Part shown: piece by piece, positions 25,431 to 33,356 of the stretch | How the letters are laid out: the number at the start of each line of letters is the position of its first letter | How positions within the stretch are numbered: position 1 is the stretch's first letter | Source of the DNA: Planctomycetota bacterium | Lineage (GTDB): Bacteria; Planctomycetota; PUPC01; JACPCR01 | NCBI GenBank assembly: GCA_027625095.1 | Contig: JAQBXN010000077.1 | Coordinates: 1 to 40,185, forward strand | DNA: 40,185 nucleotides | Direction of reading: 5' to 3' | Position numbers and translations under genes: made by a program | The notes under the pieces: model-generated | Database searches by the model: none | What the model was told of the DNA's origin: nothing | Seen by the model: only the letters and a program-made list of their open reading frames with translations

Positions 25431-26147
25431 TCAAACTTTCTTGATCAGATGGTTGTAATTATATTTTGGCACATAACCCAACAGGCGGCGTGCCTTCTCC
25501 ATCCCGTATTGCTCGTGCGCCCACTCGGCAGTGATCTGAAAAAACTCATATTTGCGGGGTAAAGAATCGACCTCCAACGCTAACCGAAATGCCTGTCCTG
25601 CATCTTCAGGATGTGCTCGGCATGGAATACTGGCAGGCTTGTAACTCGTCACCTCACTGAAACCCATATAGCCGAATGCGATCACCTGGATGTCATACCG
25701 ATCTGCAAAGACTTTGCACGTCTCATTCGCGAGATACTTGGTCATGCTGTAGATGCCTGTTCCCGGGCGCGGCGGCGAACATTCATCCACCGGCCAGTCG
25801 TAGTTGTAACCATCCGGTACGCCCATGAACATACCGGTCGGCGATGTCTGAATGAACCGTTTGATTCCAAGTTCTGCCGCAGCTTTCAGTGCGTTGTAGC
25901 AACCGATGAAATTCACTCGCCAACTCTGGATTCGATCATGTCTGATGACTGTCGAATTAAGAATGGCATCCACCCCGCGTGCGGCATTCAAAACCTGACC
26001 AGCGTCTGTGACATCCATCTGCACGCACTCATGACGATCACTCTCTAGAGGATTCAGATCCGCAAGCCTGAGCTCGTGTGTATCTTCGATGGCCTTGATT
26101 GCCGCCTGGGCGACCGGGCCGCCGGCACCGAGAATGAGGACTTTCAT
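25431..26147 (-). CDS. NAD(P)-dependent epimerase/dehydratase family protein, 238 aa
   Basis: The short-chain Rossmann fold begins at the second candidate start, MKVLILGAGGPVAQAAIKAIE (dinucleotide loop GAGGPVA), so the 62 extra upstream codons are not used. The motifs RLADLN and MDVTD follow, with a YSMTK sequence carrying the catalytic Tyr-xxx-Lys pair. The length is short for sugar epimerases and resembles atypical SDRs. It is divergent from the sialidase-like gene across 111 nt, hinting at related sugar metabolism. The substrate cannot be deduced from sequence. No clear ribosome site precedes the ATG. Confidence 0.85.
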   Translation of the reverse strand: MKVLILGAGGPVAQAAIKAIEDTHELRLADLNPLESDRHECVQMDVTDAGQVLNAARGVDAILNSTVIRHDRIQSWRVNFIGCYNALKAAAELGIKRFIQTSPTGMFMGVPDGYNYDWPVDECSPPRPGTGIYSMTKYLANETCKVFADRYDIQVIAFGYMGFSEVTSYKPASIPCRAHPEDAGQAFRLALEVDSLPRKYEFFQITAEWAHEQYGMEKARRLLGYVPKYNYNHLIKKV

Positions 26148-26258
26148 GGGGTTAAGTGTCTTAAGTGCGAATGCCACGCGCTCGTAGTATAGCTGTGAGG
26201 CATAATTTAAGAAAGATTGCCTGGCGCCAATTTCTCCTGACCAAATCCATAAAACTCC

Positions 26259-27362
26259 ATGAACGACCCCACATTCGAACCACCACAGATTAACACAAGT
26301 CCAAACGAAGATTACTCCATCCGCAATCGGCAATGGCAGGGTATCCCTGGCATTGAGCGCGCGCCCAACGGCAGGCTTTGGGCAGTCTGGTATTCAGGAG
26401 GTACTGGAGAAGGTCCGGACAACTACGTGCTTGTAGTGACCAGCGACGATGACGGTCAGACCTGGTCCGAACCGGTCCTGGTAGTAGATCCCCCCGGCAT
26501 GGTACGCGCTTACGACCCCGCACTCTGGATCGATCCCACAAATCGGCTCTGGCTCGTCTGGGCTCAGTCCTATGGCTGGTGGGATGGCCGTTCAGGGGTG
26601 TGGGTTGCTACAACCGAAGAGTCGGATTCCTCTGACCCCAGTTGGTCCGCTCCGCGTCGCTTATGCGATGGAATCATGTTGAACAAACCGACTGTCCTTT
26701 CTGACGGACGGTGGATTCTGCCCGCGGCCGTCTGGGAATCAGAACCACGGGGCCGTGGTATCAACGAATCATTCCTTCACGATCTGGGTGATTTGAAGGG
26801 TGGTAATCTTTTCGTCTCGACAGACCAGGGCGACACTTGGGATCTTCTTGGGCAGACCCGAGTGGACAAACGAGTCTACGATGAGCACATGCTGATCGAG
26901 CGGAATGACGGCTCGCTCTGGACACTCGTGCGCACCGCGTACGGTATCGGAGAAAGTGTCTCATTTGATGGCGGAAAAAACTGGAGTGAAGGCAAGCCTT
27001 CAGGGATCAGGAATGCGAATTCCAGATTCCATATTCGCAGACTGAATTCAGGGCGACTGCTGCTCGTGCACCACGATCCTCCCGGAGAATTCGACGGCGC
27101 TCCCCCGCGTTCTCACCTGACAGTGCACCTGTCAGAGGATGACGGAAAGAGTTGGAAGGGCGGCCTGCTTATCGATGAACGGAAGGGAGTCTCCTATCCG
27201 GACGCCGTGGAGACAGACGAGGGCGTGATCTATCTGATCTACGATCACTCTCGACATGAGGCGATGGAGATTCTGATGGCTACTTTTACCGAAGAGGACG
27301 TCCTGGCTGGGAAAGCGTTTTCAGACGCAGCCGGTTTACGAATGGTGGTGTCCAGGAAGTAG
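26259..27362 (+). CDS. Sialidase/neuraminidase-superfamily protein with Asp-boxes, 367 aa
   Basis: Four Asp-box (BNR) motifs S.D.G..W are visible: TSDDDGQTWS (about 61-70), STDQGDTWD (187-195), SFDGGKNWS (235-243) and LSEDDGKSWK (291-300). Together they indicate a six-bladed propeller. There is no signal peptide, so it is probably cytoplasmic, unlike secreted sialidases. The conserved arginines of true sialidases cannot be assigned with certainty, so it could act on another glycan or merely bind. It is divergent from the epimerase gene and convergent with the DUF4159 gene (37-nt gap). Confidence 0.8.
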   Translation: MNDPTFEPPQINTSPNEDYSIRNRQWQGIPGIERAPNGRLWAVWYSGGTGEGPDNYVLVVTSDDDGQTWSEPVLVVDPPGMVRAYDPALWIDPTNRLWLVWAQSYGWWDGRSGVWVATTEESDSSDPSWSAPRRLCDGIMLNKPTVLSDGRWILPAAVWESEPRGRGINESFLHDLGDLKGGNLFVSTDQGDTWDLLGQTRVDKRVYDEHMLIERNDGSLWTLVRTAYGIGESVSFDGGKNWSEGKPSGIRNANSRFHIRRLNSGRLLLVHHDPPGEFDGAPPRSHLTVHLSEDDGKSWKGGLLIDERKGVSYPDAVETDEGVIYLIYDHSRHEAMEILMATFTEEDVLAGKAFSDAAGLRMVVSRK

Positions 27363-27399
27363 CCGAAAACTCGCGGAGTGGAAAAGAGGCCAAATCGCT

Positions 27400-28206
27400 C
27401 TAATGCGTGAGGGCGTAGAAGAGCCAATTGATGCTCAGTTGGTACACAAGCTCTCGCGACTTTTGCACCGTGGGAGTGGAATCCGCATGCGCCGCGTTGC
27501 CAAGCGGATTGAGAGCAGTGGGCGGCGAAGCGACTTCCCAATTGCAGCCGTAGTCGTTGGGACAAATGAGGAAGGCGGGACGGCCATTGAAAAAGGCACA
27601 CTGGAACGGCTGCATGTACTGCTCCTTGAGTGGCGGCAGGCCTTCGAGCTTGTAGACAAGATCGAACAGAATGCTGAACTCTTTCGACTCCTTCAGCATC
27701 AGTTTCATCTCAGTCCCGGGGGCGATCCGCTGCACATTAGAAGGCACGGAATCCATGAAGGGGCCCGTCCCTACGCAATCGTCAAAAAGAAATGTGCCCC
27801 CGCGAGCGAAATACTTCTTAAGGTTTTTCACCTCTTCGTCGGTGAACTGAAACGGGAAATGACTGGTGAAGTAGATGATCGGATAATCGAAAATCTCGTC
27901 GCCGAGAAGGGAAATCCCTTCGTTGTCGAGATACACCGGGAACTTGCCCTGGGTGCGCTCACGCAGTTGGTAAAAGAGATAGGGCAGCGCCGTCGGGTCG
28001 TTATTCCAATCCGATTTGCATTCCGGCTTTACGCGGCGAACTACCACCTTGCCGCGGCGATCTTTCTTGTAGTCATCCTGGCTGGTGATGTTCTTGCCAT
28101 CGAATTTGACGATAGTCTTATTGGCTGCTTTCTGCAGCCAGTTTTCTTCCGCTTGCGTTATTCCCGCAGCAAACACAAAAATGGTTATCGTTATGAGTAT
28201 TCGCAT
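27400..28206 (-). CDS. Exported DUF4159 protein, 268 aa
   Basis: A signal peptide (residues 1-18, ITIFVFAAGITQA) precedes a DUF4159 domain. The characteristic pattern is YLFYQLRERTQGKFPV, FDYPIIYFTSHFPFQFTDEEVKNLKKYFARGGTFLFDDC and a late NWLFYALTH. The fold is related to glutamine-amidotransferase-like Rossmann sheets, and the family is common in planctomycete-like genomes. Function is unknown. It is divergent from the third PhyH gene (56-nt gap) and convergent with the sialidase-like gene. Confidence 0.85.
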   Translation of the reverse strand: MRILITITIFVFAAGITQAEENWLQKAANKTIVKFDGKNITSQDDYKKDRRGKVVVRRVKPECKSDWNNDPTALPYLFYQLRERTQGKFPVYLDNEGISLLGDEIFDYPIIYFTSHFPFQFTDEEVKNLKKYFARGGTFLFDDCVGTGPFMDSVPSNVQRIAPGTEMKLMLKESKEFSILFDLVYKLEGLPPLKEQYMQPFQCAFFNGRPAFLICPNDYGCNWEVASPPTALNPLGNAAHADSTPTVQKSRELVYQLSINWLFYALTH

Positions 28207-28262
28207 ATATGTGATTTGAACCCAACCGGCTTAATTTCGCCAACCCAAATCGGCTCAACCTG

Positions 28263-29093
28263 ATGTCAAAACAATTCCAGATGATTCCCGAAGACGTAAC
28301 AAAGATCGAGAGGGATCTACGATTTCATCCAATCGTAAACCCAAACCCGGAGGTTCTGTCGCAGGAGCAGATCCTCCACTTTAATGAAAAGGGCTACATA
28401 AAAGGAATTCGAGTCATGACTGAGGATGAGATCGCCCCTCACCGGGCCTACTTTGATCGAGTCCTTGAAGAAATTACCGCCGCGGGCAAGAGCAGTTATT
28501 CCGTAAGCACGGCGCATCTGAAATACGCTGGCGCGTATGATCTCATTACTCATCCAGGGGTCGTGGCCATTGCTCGCGATCTACTGGGCGAAAACGTGGT
28601 TGCTTGGGGTTGCCATTATTTCTGCAAGATGCCGGGCGATGGAAAACGGGTCTCATGGCATCAGGACGCGAGCTACTGGCCGCTCACACCTTCCAAGACG
28701 GCTACGGTCTGGCTGGCGATTGACGATGCCGACACGGAAAACTCGTGCATGCGATTCATACCTGGCTCGCATCGCAGTGGGCATCTCGAATACCACGAGA
28801 GTGAGGCATCTGAAAGCAACGTGCTTAACCAGACAGTTCCCAACGCTGAAGAACTGGGCGATCCCGTCGATGTCGAATTACAGGCCGGCCAGGTATCAGT
28901 TCACAGCGACCTCCTGTTGCACGGCTCCGAACCGAACAACTCCAGCCGACGACGGTGCGGCATCACGCTTCGTTACTCTTCGATGGACGTACGCGCTTAC
29001 CAGAACTGGAATGAGAAAGGCGTCTGGGTCAGCGGAAGCGATCCGACGGGACACTGGGCAAACAATCCTCGCAGCGCCGCGGAGAACGAATAG
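28263..29093 (+). CDS. Phytanoyl-CoA dioxygenase family (PhyH) protein, copy 3 (276 aa)
   Basis: The Fe ligands are H133-x-D135 (SWHQDASYW) and H220 (LLLHGSEPN), with R230/R231 likely for 2-oxoglutarate binding. The segments VWLAIDDADTENSCMRFIPGSHRSG and QVSVHSDLLLHGSEPN are typical of the chlorinating or hydroxylating PhyH subgroup. The Asp of the triad is kept, so hydroxylation is expected rather than halogenation. Only 2 nt separate its stop from the thioesterase start, implying a coupled pair that acts on acyl-CoA-type or related substrates. It is more distant from copies 1 and 2 than they are from each other. Confidence 0.9.
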   Translation: MSKQFQMIPEDVTKIERDLRFHPIVNPNPEVLSQEQILHFNEKGYIKGIRVMTEDEIAPHRAYFDRVLEEITAAGKSSYSVSTAHLKYAGAYDLITHPGVVAIARDLLGENVVAWGCHYFCKMPGDGKRVSWHQDASYWPLTPSKTATVWLAIDDADTENSCMRFIPGSHRSGHLEYHESEASESNVLNQTVPNAEELGDPVDVELQAGQVSVHSDLLLHGSEPNNSSRRRCGITLRYSSMDVRAYQNWNEKGVWVSGSDPTGHWANNPRSAAENE

Positions 29094-29095
29094 GC

Positions 29096-29521
29096 GTGCA
29101 TTCAATCTTCGAACATCACCGCATAGTCTCCCCCGACGAAATCGATGAACTGGGTCACGTAGGCAACGTGGAATACATCCGCTGGATGCAGGAAGCCGCC
29201 ATCGCCCATTCGTCGGGTAACGGATGGTCGATGGAACGTTATCGTGCGTCAGGGTTCAGTTGGGTTGCCCGGTCCCATTTTATCGAATACCGGAAGCCAG
29301 CCTTTGAGAACGACGAGATAACGGTTCATACATGGGTGGCAAACTTGAAGGGGATCGCCTCTCTCCGCAAATACAAAATCGCCAGGAAGAGGGACAATAC
29401 CGTTTTAGCTGTCGCTGAAACCAAATGGGTCTTTATCGACCTGCAAACGAGTAAACCCAAGAGAGTGCCCTCAGAGGTCGCTGCTGCTTACATAATCGTT
29501 GGTGAAGAGGACGAGATCTGA
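29096..29521 (+). CDS. Hot-dog fold acyl-CoA thioesterase (4HBT/YbgC-like), 141 aa
   Basis: The 4HBT family signature is clear: the active-site Asp in SPDEIDELGHVGNVEYIRWMQEAAI and the strand segments WVARSHFIEYRKPAFENDEITVHTWV. The start is GTG at 29096, two nt after the PhyH stop. Proteins of this family hydrolyse short-chain acyl-CoA or aryl-CoA, often as tetramers in the cytoplasm. Coupling to a PhyH gene suggests hydroxylation of a CoA thioester followed by release of the acid. It ends 7 nt before the convergent arginine decarboxylase gene. Confidence 0.85.
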   Translation: MHSIFEHHRIVSPDEIDELGHVGNVEYIRWMQEAAIAHSSGNGWSMERYRASGFSWVARSHFIEYRKPAFENDEITVHTWVANLKGIASLRKYKIARKRDNTVLAVAETKWVFIDLQTSKPKRVPSEVAAAYIIVGEEDEI

Positions 29522-29528
29522 ATGCGGA

Positions 29529-30086
29529 TCACATCAAAAATACGGCAGAAGCAACCACCGTTGTCCAGCGGCCTTCCTTGTCTCCTGCTGCGGTCTGAAC
29601 GCAGGCTCGTGTTTGAACGATCTTGCCGGACATCTTGTAGACCTCACGTCGCTCGTCGTACGCTGAATCCGGATCGAATTCGATTCCCAGTGTCGTGGCC
29701 AGCATAGTCGCTGCCATGTCCTCCACGTAGTCGGAGAGCTTGAGTTTGGTCATGCCGTATCCGTGATGCTCGCTGAGGTAGCCGTAGTGGTCCCCGGCCG
29801 CCGGAACTGCGAGGCCGATTCCTGCTCCGACCAGTCGATTGGGCTCGTTCGTGGAGGCTCGGGCCATGACGCAGAACACGACCTGGCCAGGGGTGAGCTC
29901 AAGCGCCCCGGCAGCAGGATTCACAATTTCGCATCCTGCCGGATGGATACTGGATACGGTAACGAGATTGTATTTCTCAATGCTTGCATCTCGAAGAGCC
30001 AGCTCAAAGCTTTCGAGCTCATTGCGATGCCTGCCAACCCCGTTGGTAAAAAAAACCTTTCTTGGAACGAAAGTCATGTTAGACAT
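29529..30086 (-). CDS. pdaD: Pyruvoyl-dependent arginine decarboxylase, 185 aa
   Basis: The self-cleavage site is TVSSIHPAGC: Ser45-Ser46 would cleave and turn Ser46 into the pyruvoyl group, leaving beta and alpha subunits. Flanking family blocks FFTNGVGRHRNELESFELALRDASIEKYNLV and GQVVFCVMARASTNEPNRLVGAGIGLAVP are present, and the length matches archaeal and bacterial PvlArgDC. It decarboxylates arginine to agmatine. AAGGAG lies 6 nt before the ATG. It lies downstream of agmatinase on the same strand (60-nt gap), so the pair forms arginine to putrescine. Confidence 0.92.
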   Translation of the reverse strand: MSNMTFVPRKVFFTNGVGRHRNELESFELALRDASIEKYNLVTVSSIHPAGCEIVNPAAGALELTPGQVVFCVMARASTNEPNRLVGAGIGLAVPAAGDHYGYLSEHHGYGMTKLKLSDYVEDMAATMLATTLGIEFDPDSAYDERREVYKMSGKIVQTRACVQTAAGDKEGRWTTVVASAVFLM

Positions 30087-30146
30087 GTGTTACTCCTTAG
30101 ACCGAATTGTGAAAAGGATAAGCGTAGGTTTCTGAAATTAGAATTG

Positions 30147-31034
30147 TCATTTGCGTCTTCCTGTGGCCCAGGACGCAAGAATTTTCACAGGCAATTTTGC
30201 CGCGATGATGTCGCATCCGGGGGGATTGGGGGACGGAACAAATTCGACAACGTCCGCCCCTACCCAGGATGCATTTTTATTCGAGGATAGCGCTCTCAGG
30301 ACTTGCATGGTTTCTGACCACGAGAGCCCGCCCGGTTGCGGTGTGCCGGTGCTTGGAAGGATGGAAGGATCAATGCCATCCACATCGAGAGTAAGATAGA
30401 CTGGCCCTCGAATAAGGCCAATCGTTTCCAGGATGGCGGCCCAACTGCCATGCATCTGGTGGGCGTAGTACGACTGAACGCGCGGCTCGGAGCCGATCAG
30501 TTCGAACTCTTCTCGCGCAGTGCTGCGTATACCGATCTGAATAAGCCGACATCCTTCGTCCAGGACGCGCCGCATGACACAGGCGTGGGACCACTCTTCG
30601 CCCTCATATTGATCGCGAAGGTCGGCGTGAGCATCTATTTGAATCACGGTGAGGTCTTCAGGCGAGACTGAGAGTCCCTTGATCAACCCCCAGGTAACCG
30701 TGTGCTCCCCTCCCAGTCCCAAAACGAATTTACCATCGTACTGTCTGACAGACGCGGCGACGCCTTCCAGGTAGTCCTTCACCCTTCCCCCATCCGACGA
30801 CAACGGAGCGGCGTTGTGGATACGAAGGTCTCTTTCGAAATCAAATTCCCATTCTTCATCAAAAGTTTCGATCTGTGTACTGGCCTCAAGGATCGCACTA
30901 GGTCCTCGGAGAGTTCCCTGGCCATACGAAACAGTCATTTCCAGCGGCACGGGGAGAACGATAGCGTCGGCGTCCCCAGGCGAACATGGTGCAAGTTTCA
31001 GGAGTGTGGTTTGGTCGGGATCTAAGAATGACAT
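30147..31034 (-). CDS. speB: Agmatinase (ureohydrolase family), 295 aa
   Basis: The start MSFLDPDQTT is used; the frame extends 31 codons upstream, but that part is unlike the family. The di-manganese ligands are all visible: GGEH (H111), DAHADLRD (D134, H136, D138), SHACVMR and DVDGIDPS (D217, D219). It hydrolyses agmatine to putrescine and urea. The adjacent arginine decarboxylase makes its substrate, and the divergent deoxyhypusine-synthase-like gene could use its product. The length fits agmatinases. No strong ribosome site precedes the ATG. Confidence 0.93.
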   Translation of the reverse strand: MSFLDPDQTTLLKLAPCSPGDADAIVLPVPLEMTVSYGQGTLRGPSAILEASTQIETFDEEWEFDFERDLRIHNAAPLSSDGGRVKDYLEGVAASVRQYDGKFVLGLGGEHTVTWGLIKGLSVSPEDLTVIQIDAHADLRDQYEGEEWSHACVMRRVLDEGCRLIQIGIRSTAREEFELIGSEPRVQSYYAHQMHGSWAAILETIGLIRGPVYLTLDVDGIDPSILPSTGTPQPGGLSWSETMQVLRALSSNKNASWVGADVVEFVPSPNPPGCDIIAAKLPVKILASWATGRRK

Positions 31035-31192
31035 ATTTAACGTTTGGTGAAGGCGGGGATTGTGCCGATGAAGTGGGTCTTCCACCAACACATTTTGCGA
31101 AAATTTCCAGAATGCTCCCGATTGCAACCTGTACCTGAAATCAGATACAAACCACCGTAATTCTTTTCAGACAATATGAGCACCATTCACCC

Positions 31193-32287
31193 ATGCACCG
31201 CGAACTTCACGATGGTAACAAAGACGGGCTGGTCCCACTCGAATCTCTTGACCTCCGCCACTGCGGGACGTTCTCCGAAATGCTCCAGGCAATGTCTCAT
31301 ACCGCTTTCGGAGGCCGTGAGCTTGGCGAGGCATTTCACGTCCTGAAGGCCATGGTATCCGATCCTGACTGTACCGTCGTCATGACACTTTCCGGCGCGA
31401 TGACCGTCGGAAAGATGGGACGAATTGTGTGCGACATGATCGAATTCGGTATGGTCAATGTCATCGTCAGCACGGGAGCCATCATGGCGCATGGGCTCTC
31501 CGAGGCGACAGGAGGCGTTCACTACAAACACGATCCGAACATCCCGGACAATCAGCTTTACGAGTGGGGATACAACCGAGTGTATGACACGCTGGAGATG
31601 GAGGCGAACCTTTGCGACACCGAACGATTTGTAAGCGAAACACTCTCATCAATGAGCGATAGCGAGCCCACGTGCTCCTCAGCGATTAACCGTGAGCTTG
31701 GGCGTCGACTGGTCCAAGCTGGACAAATGCCGAGCATTCTTGGATGCGCCCATCAGAAAAATGTGCCGGTCTTTATCCCCGCGTTTACCGATTCAGAGGT
31801 GGGGCTCGACGTGGCAACGCATGTGCTCAAACAAGCGGGCATAGCGTCTTCATGCCCCGATCTGGGCTCACTCTTGAGTATCCCTCCGCTCTATAATCCC
31901 TATCTGGACCTGTACGACTACGCCAAGCGAGCGCATTCAGCAAAACGTCTTGGCATCTTCACCATAGGTGGCGGCGTACCTCGAAACTGGGCCCAACAGG
32001 TAGGCCCGTTCGTGGATATCATCAACATGCGGCTGGGAACAAGCTACGACGTACCCCGGTTCACCTACGCGGTTCGCATCTGCCCTGAGCCGGTGAACTG
32101 GGGCGGATTGAGCGGTTGCACTTATTCGGAAGGGGTGTCGTGGGGCAAATTCCTCAGCCCGGAAGAAGGAGGCCGCTTTGCCGAAGTTCGCAGCGATGCA
32201 ACCATCGCCTGGCCGATCCTGATTCGTGGTGTCATGGAGTCACTCGGTTTCGTGGATAGCTCGCCTTTGAACGCTCATGGCGGGTAG
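31193..32287 (+). CDS. Deoxyhypusine-synthase-like enzyme, probable homospermidine synthase (364 aa)
   Basis: DHS family: NAD-binding blocks STGA (93-96) and IGGG (258-261), the substrate segment TDSEVGLD (199-206), and the active-site Lys K319 in GVSWGKFL. Where eukaryotic DHS has GGG..KHH, this protein has GGGVPRNW, so the His that activates spermidine is absent. This is typical, as I recall, of the bacterial DHS-like clade. Bacteria lack eIF5A, and DHS-derived homospermidine synthases exist in plants, so condensation of putrescine to homospermidine is the likely reaction. It is divergent from agmatinase and arginine decarboxylase (158-nt gap), completing a polyamine route. Confidence 0.88.
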   Translation: MHRELHDGNKDGLVPLESLDLRHCGTFSEMLQAMSHTAFGGRELGEAFHVLKAMVSDPDCTVVMTLSGAMTVGKMGRIVCDMIEFGMVNVIVSTGAIMAHGLSEATGGVHYKHDPNIPDNQLYEWGYNRVYDTLEMEANLCDTERFVSETLSSMSDSEPTCSSAINRELGRRLVQAGQMPSILGCAHQKNVPVFIPAFTDSEVGLDVATHVLKQAGIASSCPDLGSLLSIPPLYNPYLDLYDYAKRAHSAKRLGIFTIGGGVPRNWAQQVGPFVDIINMRLGTSYDVPRFTYAVRICPEPVNWGGLSGCTYSEGVSWGKFLSPEEGGRFAEVRSDATIAWPILIRGVMESLGFVDSSPLNAHGG

Positions 32288-32335
32288 CAGGTGTGAGCCA
32301 AAACAGTGCCCGACATAGGCCAGCCTTAATCGGCC

Positions 32336-33184
32336 CTAAATGATCCCCCACTTCACTTTCCCCACTTCCGTTTCTCGTTCTTTTGCGAACTTGGGATCGA
32401 TCTCGAATTCGCGGTCCAGCCACAAAACGTCCTTCTGTTCCTGAGTCAGCGAATCGATTAACTCCGGAGTCAGGTATTCGTTGAAATCAAACCGGTGATT
32501 GTTCTCTGTGTGAGAATGGAACAGCCAGTGGCTCATACAGCGTCCCTTGTCAGAACGGTTCAACCAGGTAGCGTGAAAAATTTGAGAGAATCGGACGATC
32601 ATGTGATGTGGATCTACCTCCAATGATATTTCCTCAGGGAGTTCGGCATCTTCAAAACCGTCTGTTCCAGGGCTGGTAGTAACGCCCTGCTCTTTCCGCG
32701 ACTGCTCCAGCAGATCCTTCCACGGTTCAATCGGGCCATATTGGCTGCCTGGGACAACGCGCAGACAGCCGTCCTCACGTCTGGCGCCCGAAAAGTAGTG
32801 CATGAACTCAGCCCACGCCGCCCCACCATCTCTGTGCCAGAGTGTAGAACGATTGGGGGCCTGCTCATTGATGCCAGCGTTTCGGAGGTAGAGGTCCTCT
32901 TCGCCGATTATTTGCCGGGCGAGCTCTACAATCTCTTCGTGCAGGATGACCTTGAGAAACGGCAAGGAATGATCGAGATCGCACCAGTAAGAGCCCGGTA
33001 TCTGCGGTTTGAGGCGGTAATGATTCCGTTTACCGTCACAGGCTGTGACCTCCTCAGGATCATCGAGACGAACTTTCTCCACTGCTGCCATGCAGTCAGT
33101 CGTGAGTTGTTCCGGAAAAGGGCACTCAAAGATCACGTAACCTTCGGTGTTGTACTGCTCCAACTGGTCTTTGTTGAATTTCAT
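32336..33184 (-). CDS. Phytanoyl-CoA dioxygenase family (PhyH) protein, copy 4 (282 aa)
   Basis: The Fe ligands are H117-x-D119 (TLWHRDGG) and H204 (QIFHATWLN), with R215 as probable 2-oxoglutarate ligand. The HRDGG context and the long insertion between CLRVVPGSQYG and the distal His differ from copies 1-3, so it belongs to another subgroup. The C-terminal WGII and the DVLWLDREFEIDPKFA segment recur in PhyH proteins of planctomycete-like genomes, as far as I recall. It is convergent with the DHS-like gene and divergent from mnmE, and so probably transcribed alone. The substrate is unknown. Confidence 0.88.
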   Translation of the reverse strand: MKFNKDQLEQYNTEGYVIFECPFPEQLTTDCMAAVEKVRLDDPEEVTACDGKRNHYRLKPQIPGSYWCDLDHSLPFLKVILHEEIVELARQIIGEEDLYLRNAGINEQAPNRSTLWHRDGGAAWAEFMHYFSGARREDGCLRVVPGSQYGPIEPWKDLLEQSRKEQGVTTSPGTDGFEDAELPEEISLEVDPHHMIVRFSQIFHATWLNRSDKGRCMSHWLFHSHTENNHRFDFNEYLTPELIDSLTQEQKDVLWLDREFEIDPKFAKERETEVGKVKWGII

Positions 33185-33314
33185 GGTCTGAATTCAGCGA
33201 GAAAAGAAAGGGTGAAAATTATCAACGGCGTAATCCGAACGAGAAATACCGAAAACGAAGTCGTCAGGCAACGCAGAAGGTCAGTCGATTCAGAATCAGT
33301 AAAATCTGCCCCAA

Positions 33315-33349
33315 CATTACGTTTTACGCATTACTCATTACCCGATTAC
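33315..33349. repeat. Heptanucleotide array just upstream of mnmE
   Basis: Units CATTACG, TTTTACG, CATTACT, CATTACC and CGATTAC keep a period of 7 up to 7 nt before the mnmE start. A weaker period-7 run (GATTCAG, AATCAGT) precedes it near 33290-33303. The unit resembles the TTACGYA array at 4-38. Confidence 0.7.
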
Positions 33350-33356
33350 GCTCCAC

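Noticed and set aside
27403..28263. 286-codon plus-strand open frame
   Set aside because: Antisense shadow of the DUF4159 gene, which has a signal peptide and clear family blocks.
31193..32287. True deoxyhypusine synthase acting on eIF5A
   Set aside because: Bacteria lack eIF5A and the spermidine-activating His pair is replaced; a polyamine role next to agmatinase and arginine decarboxylase fits better.
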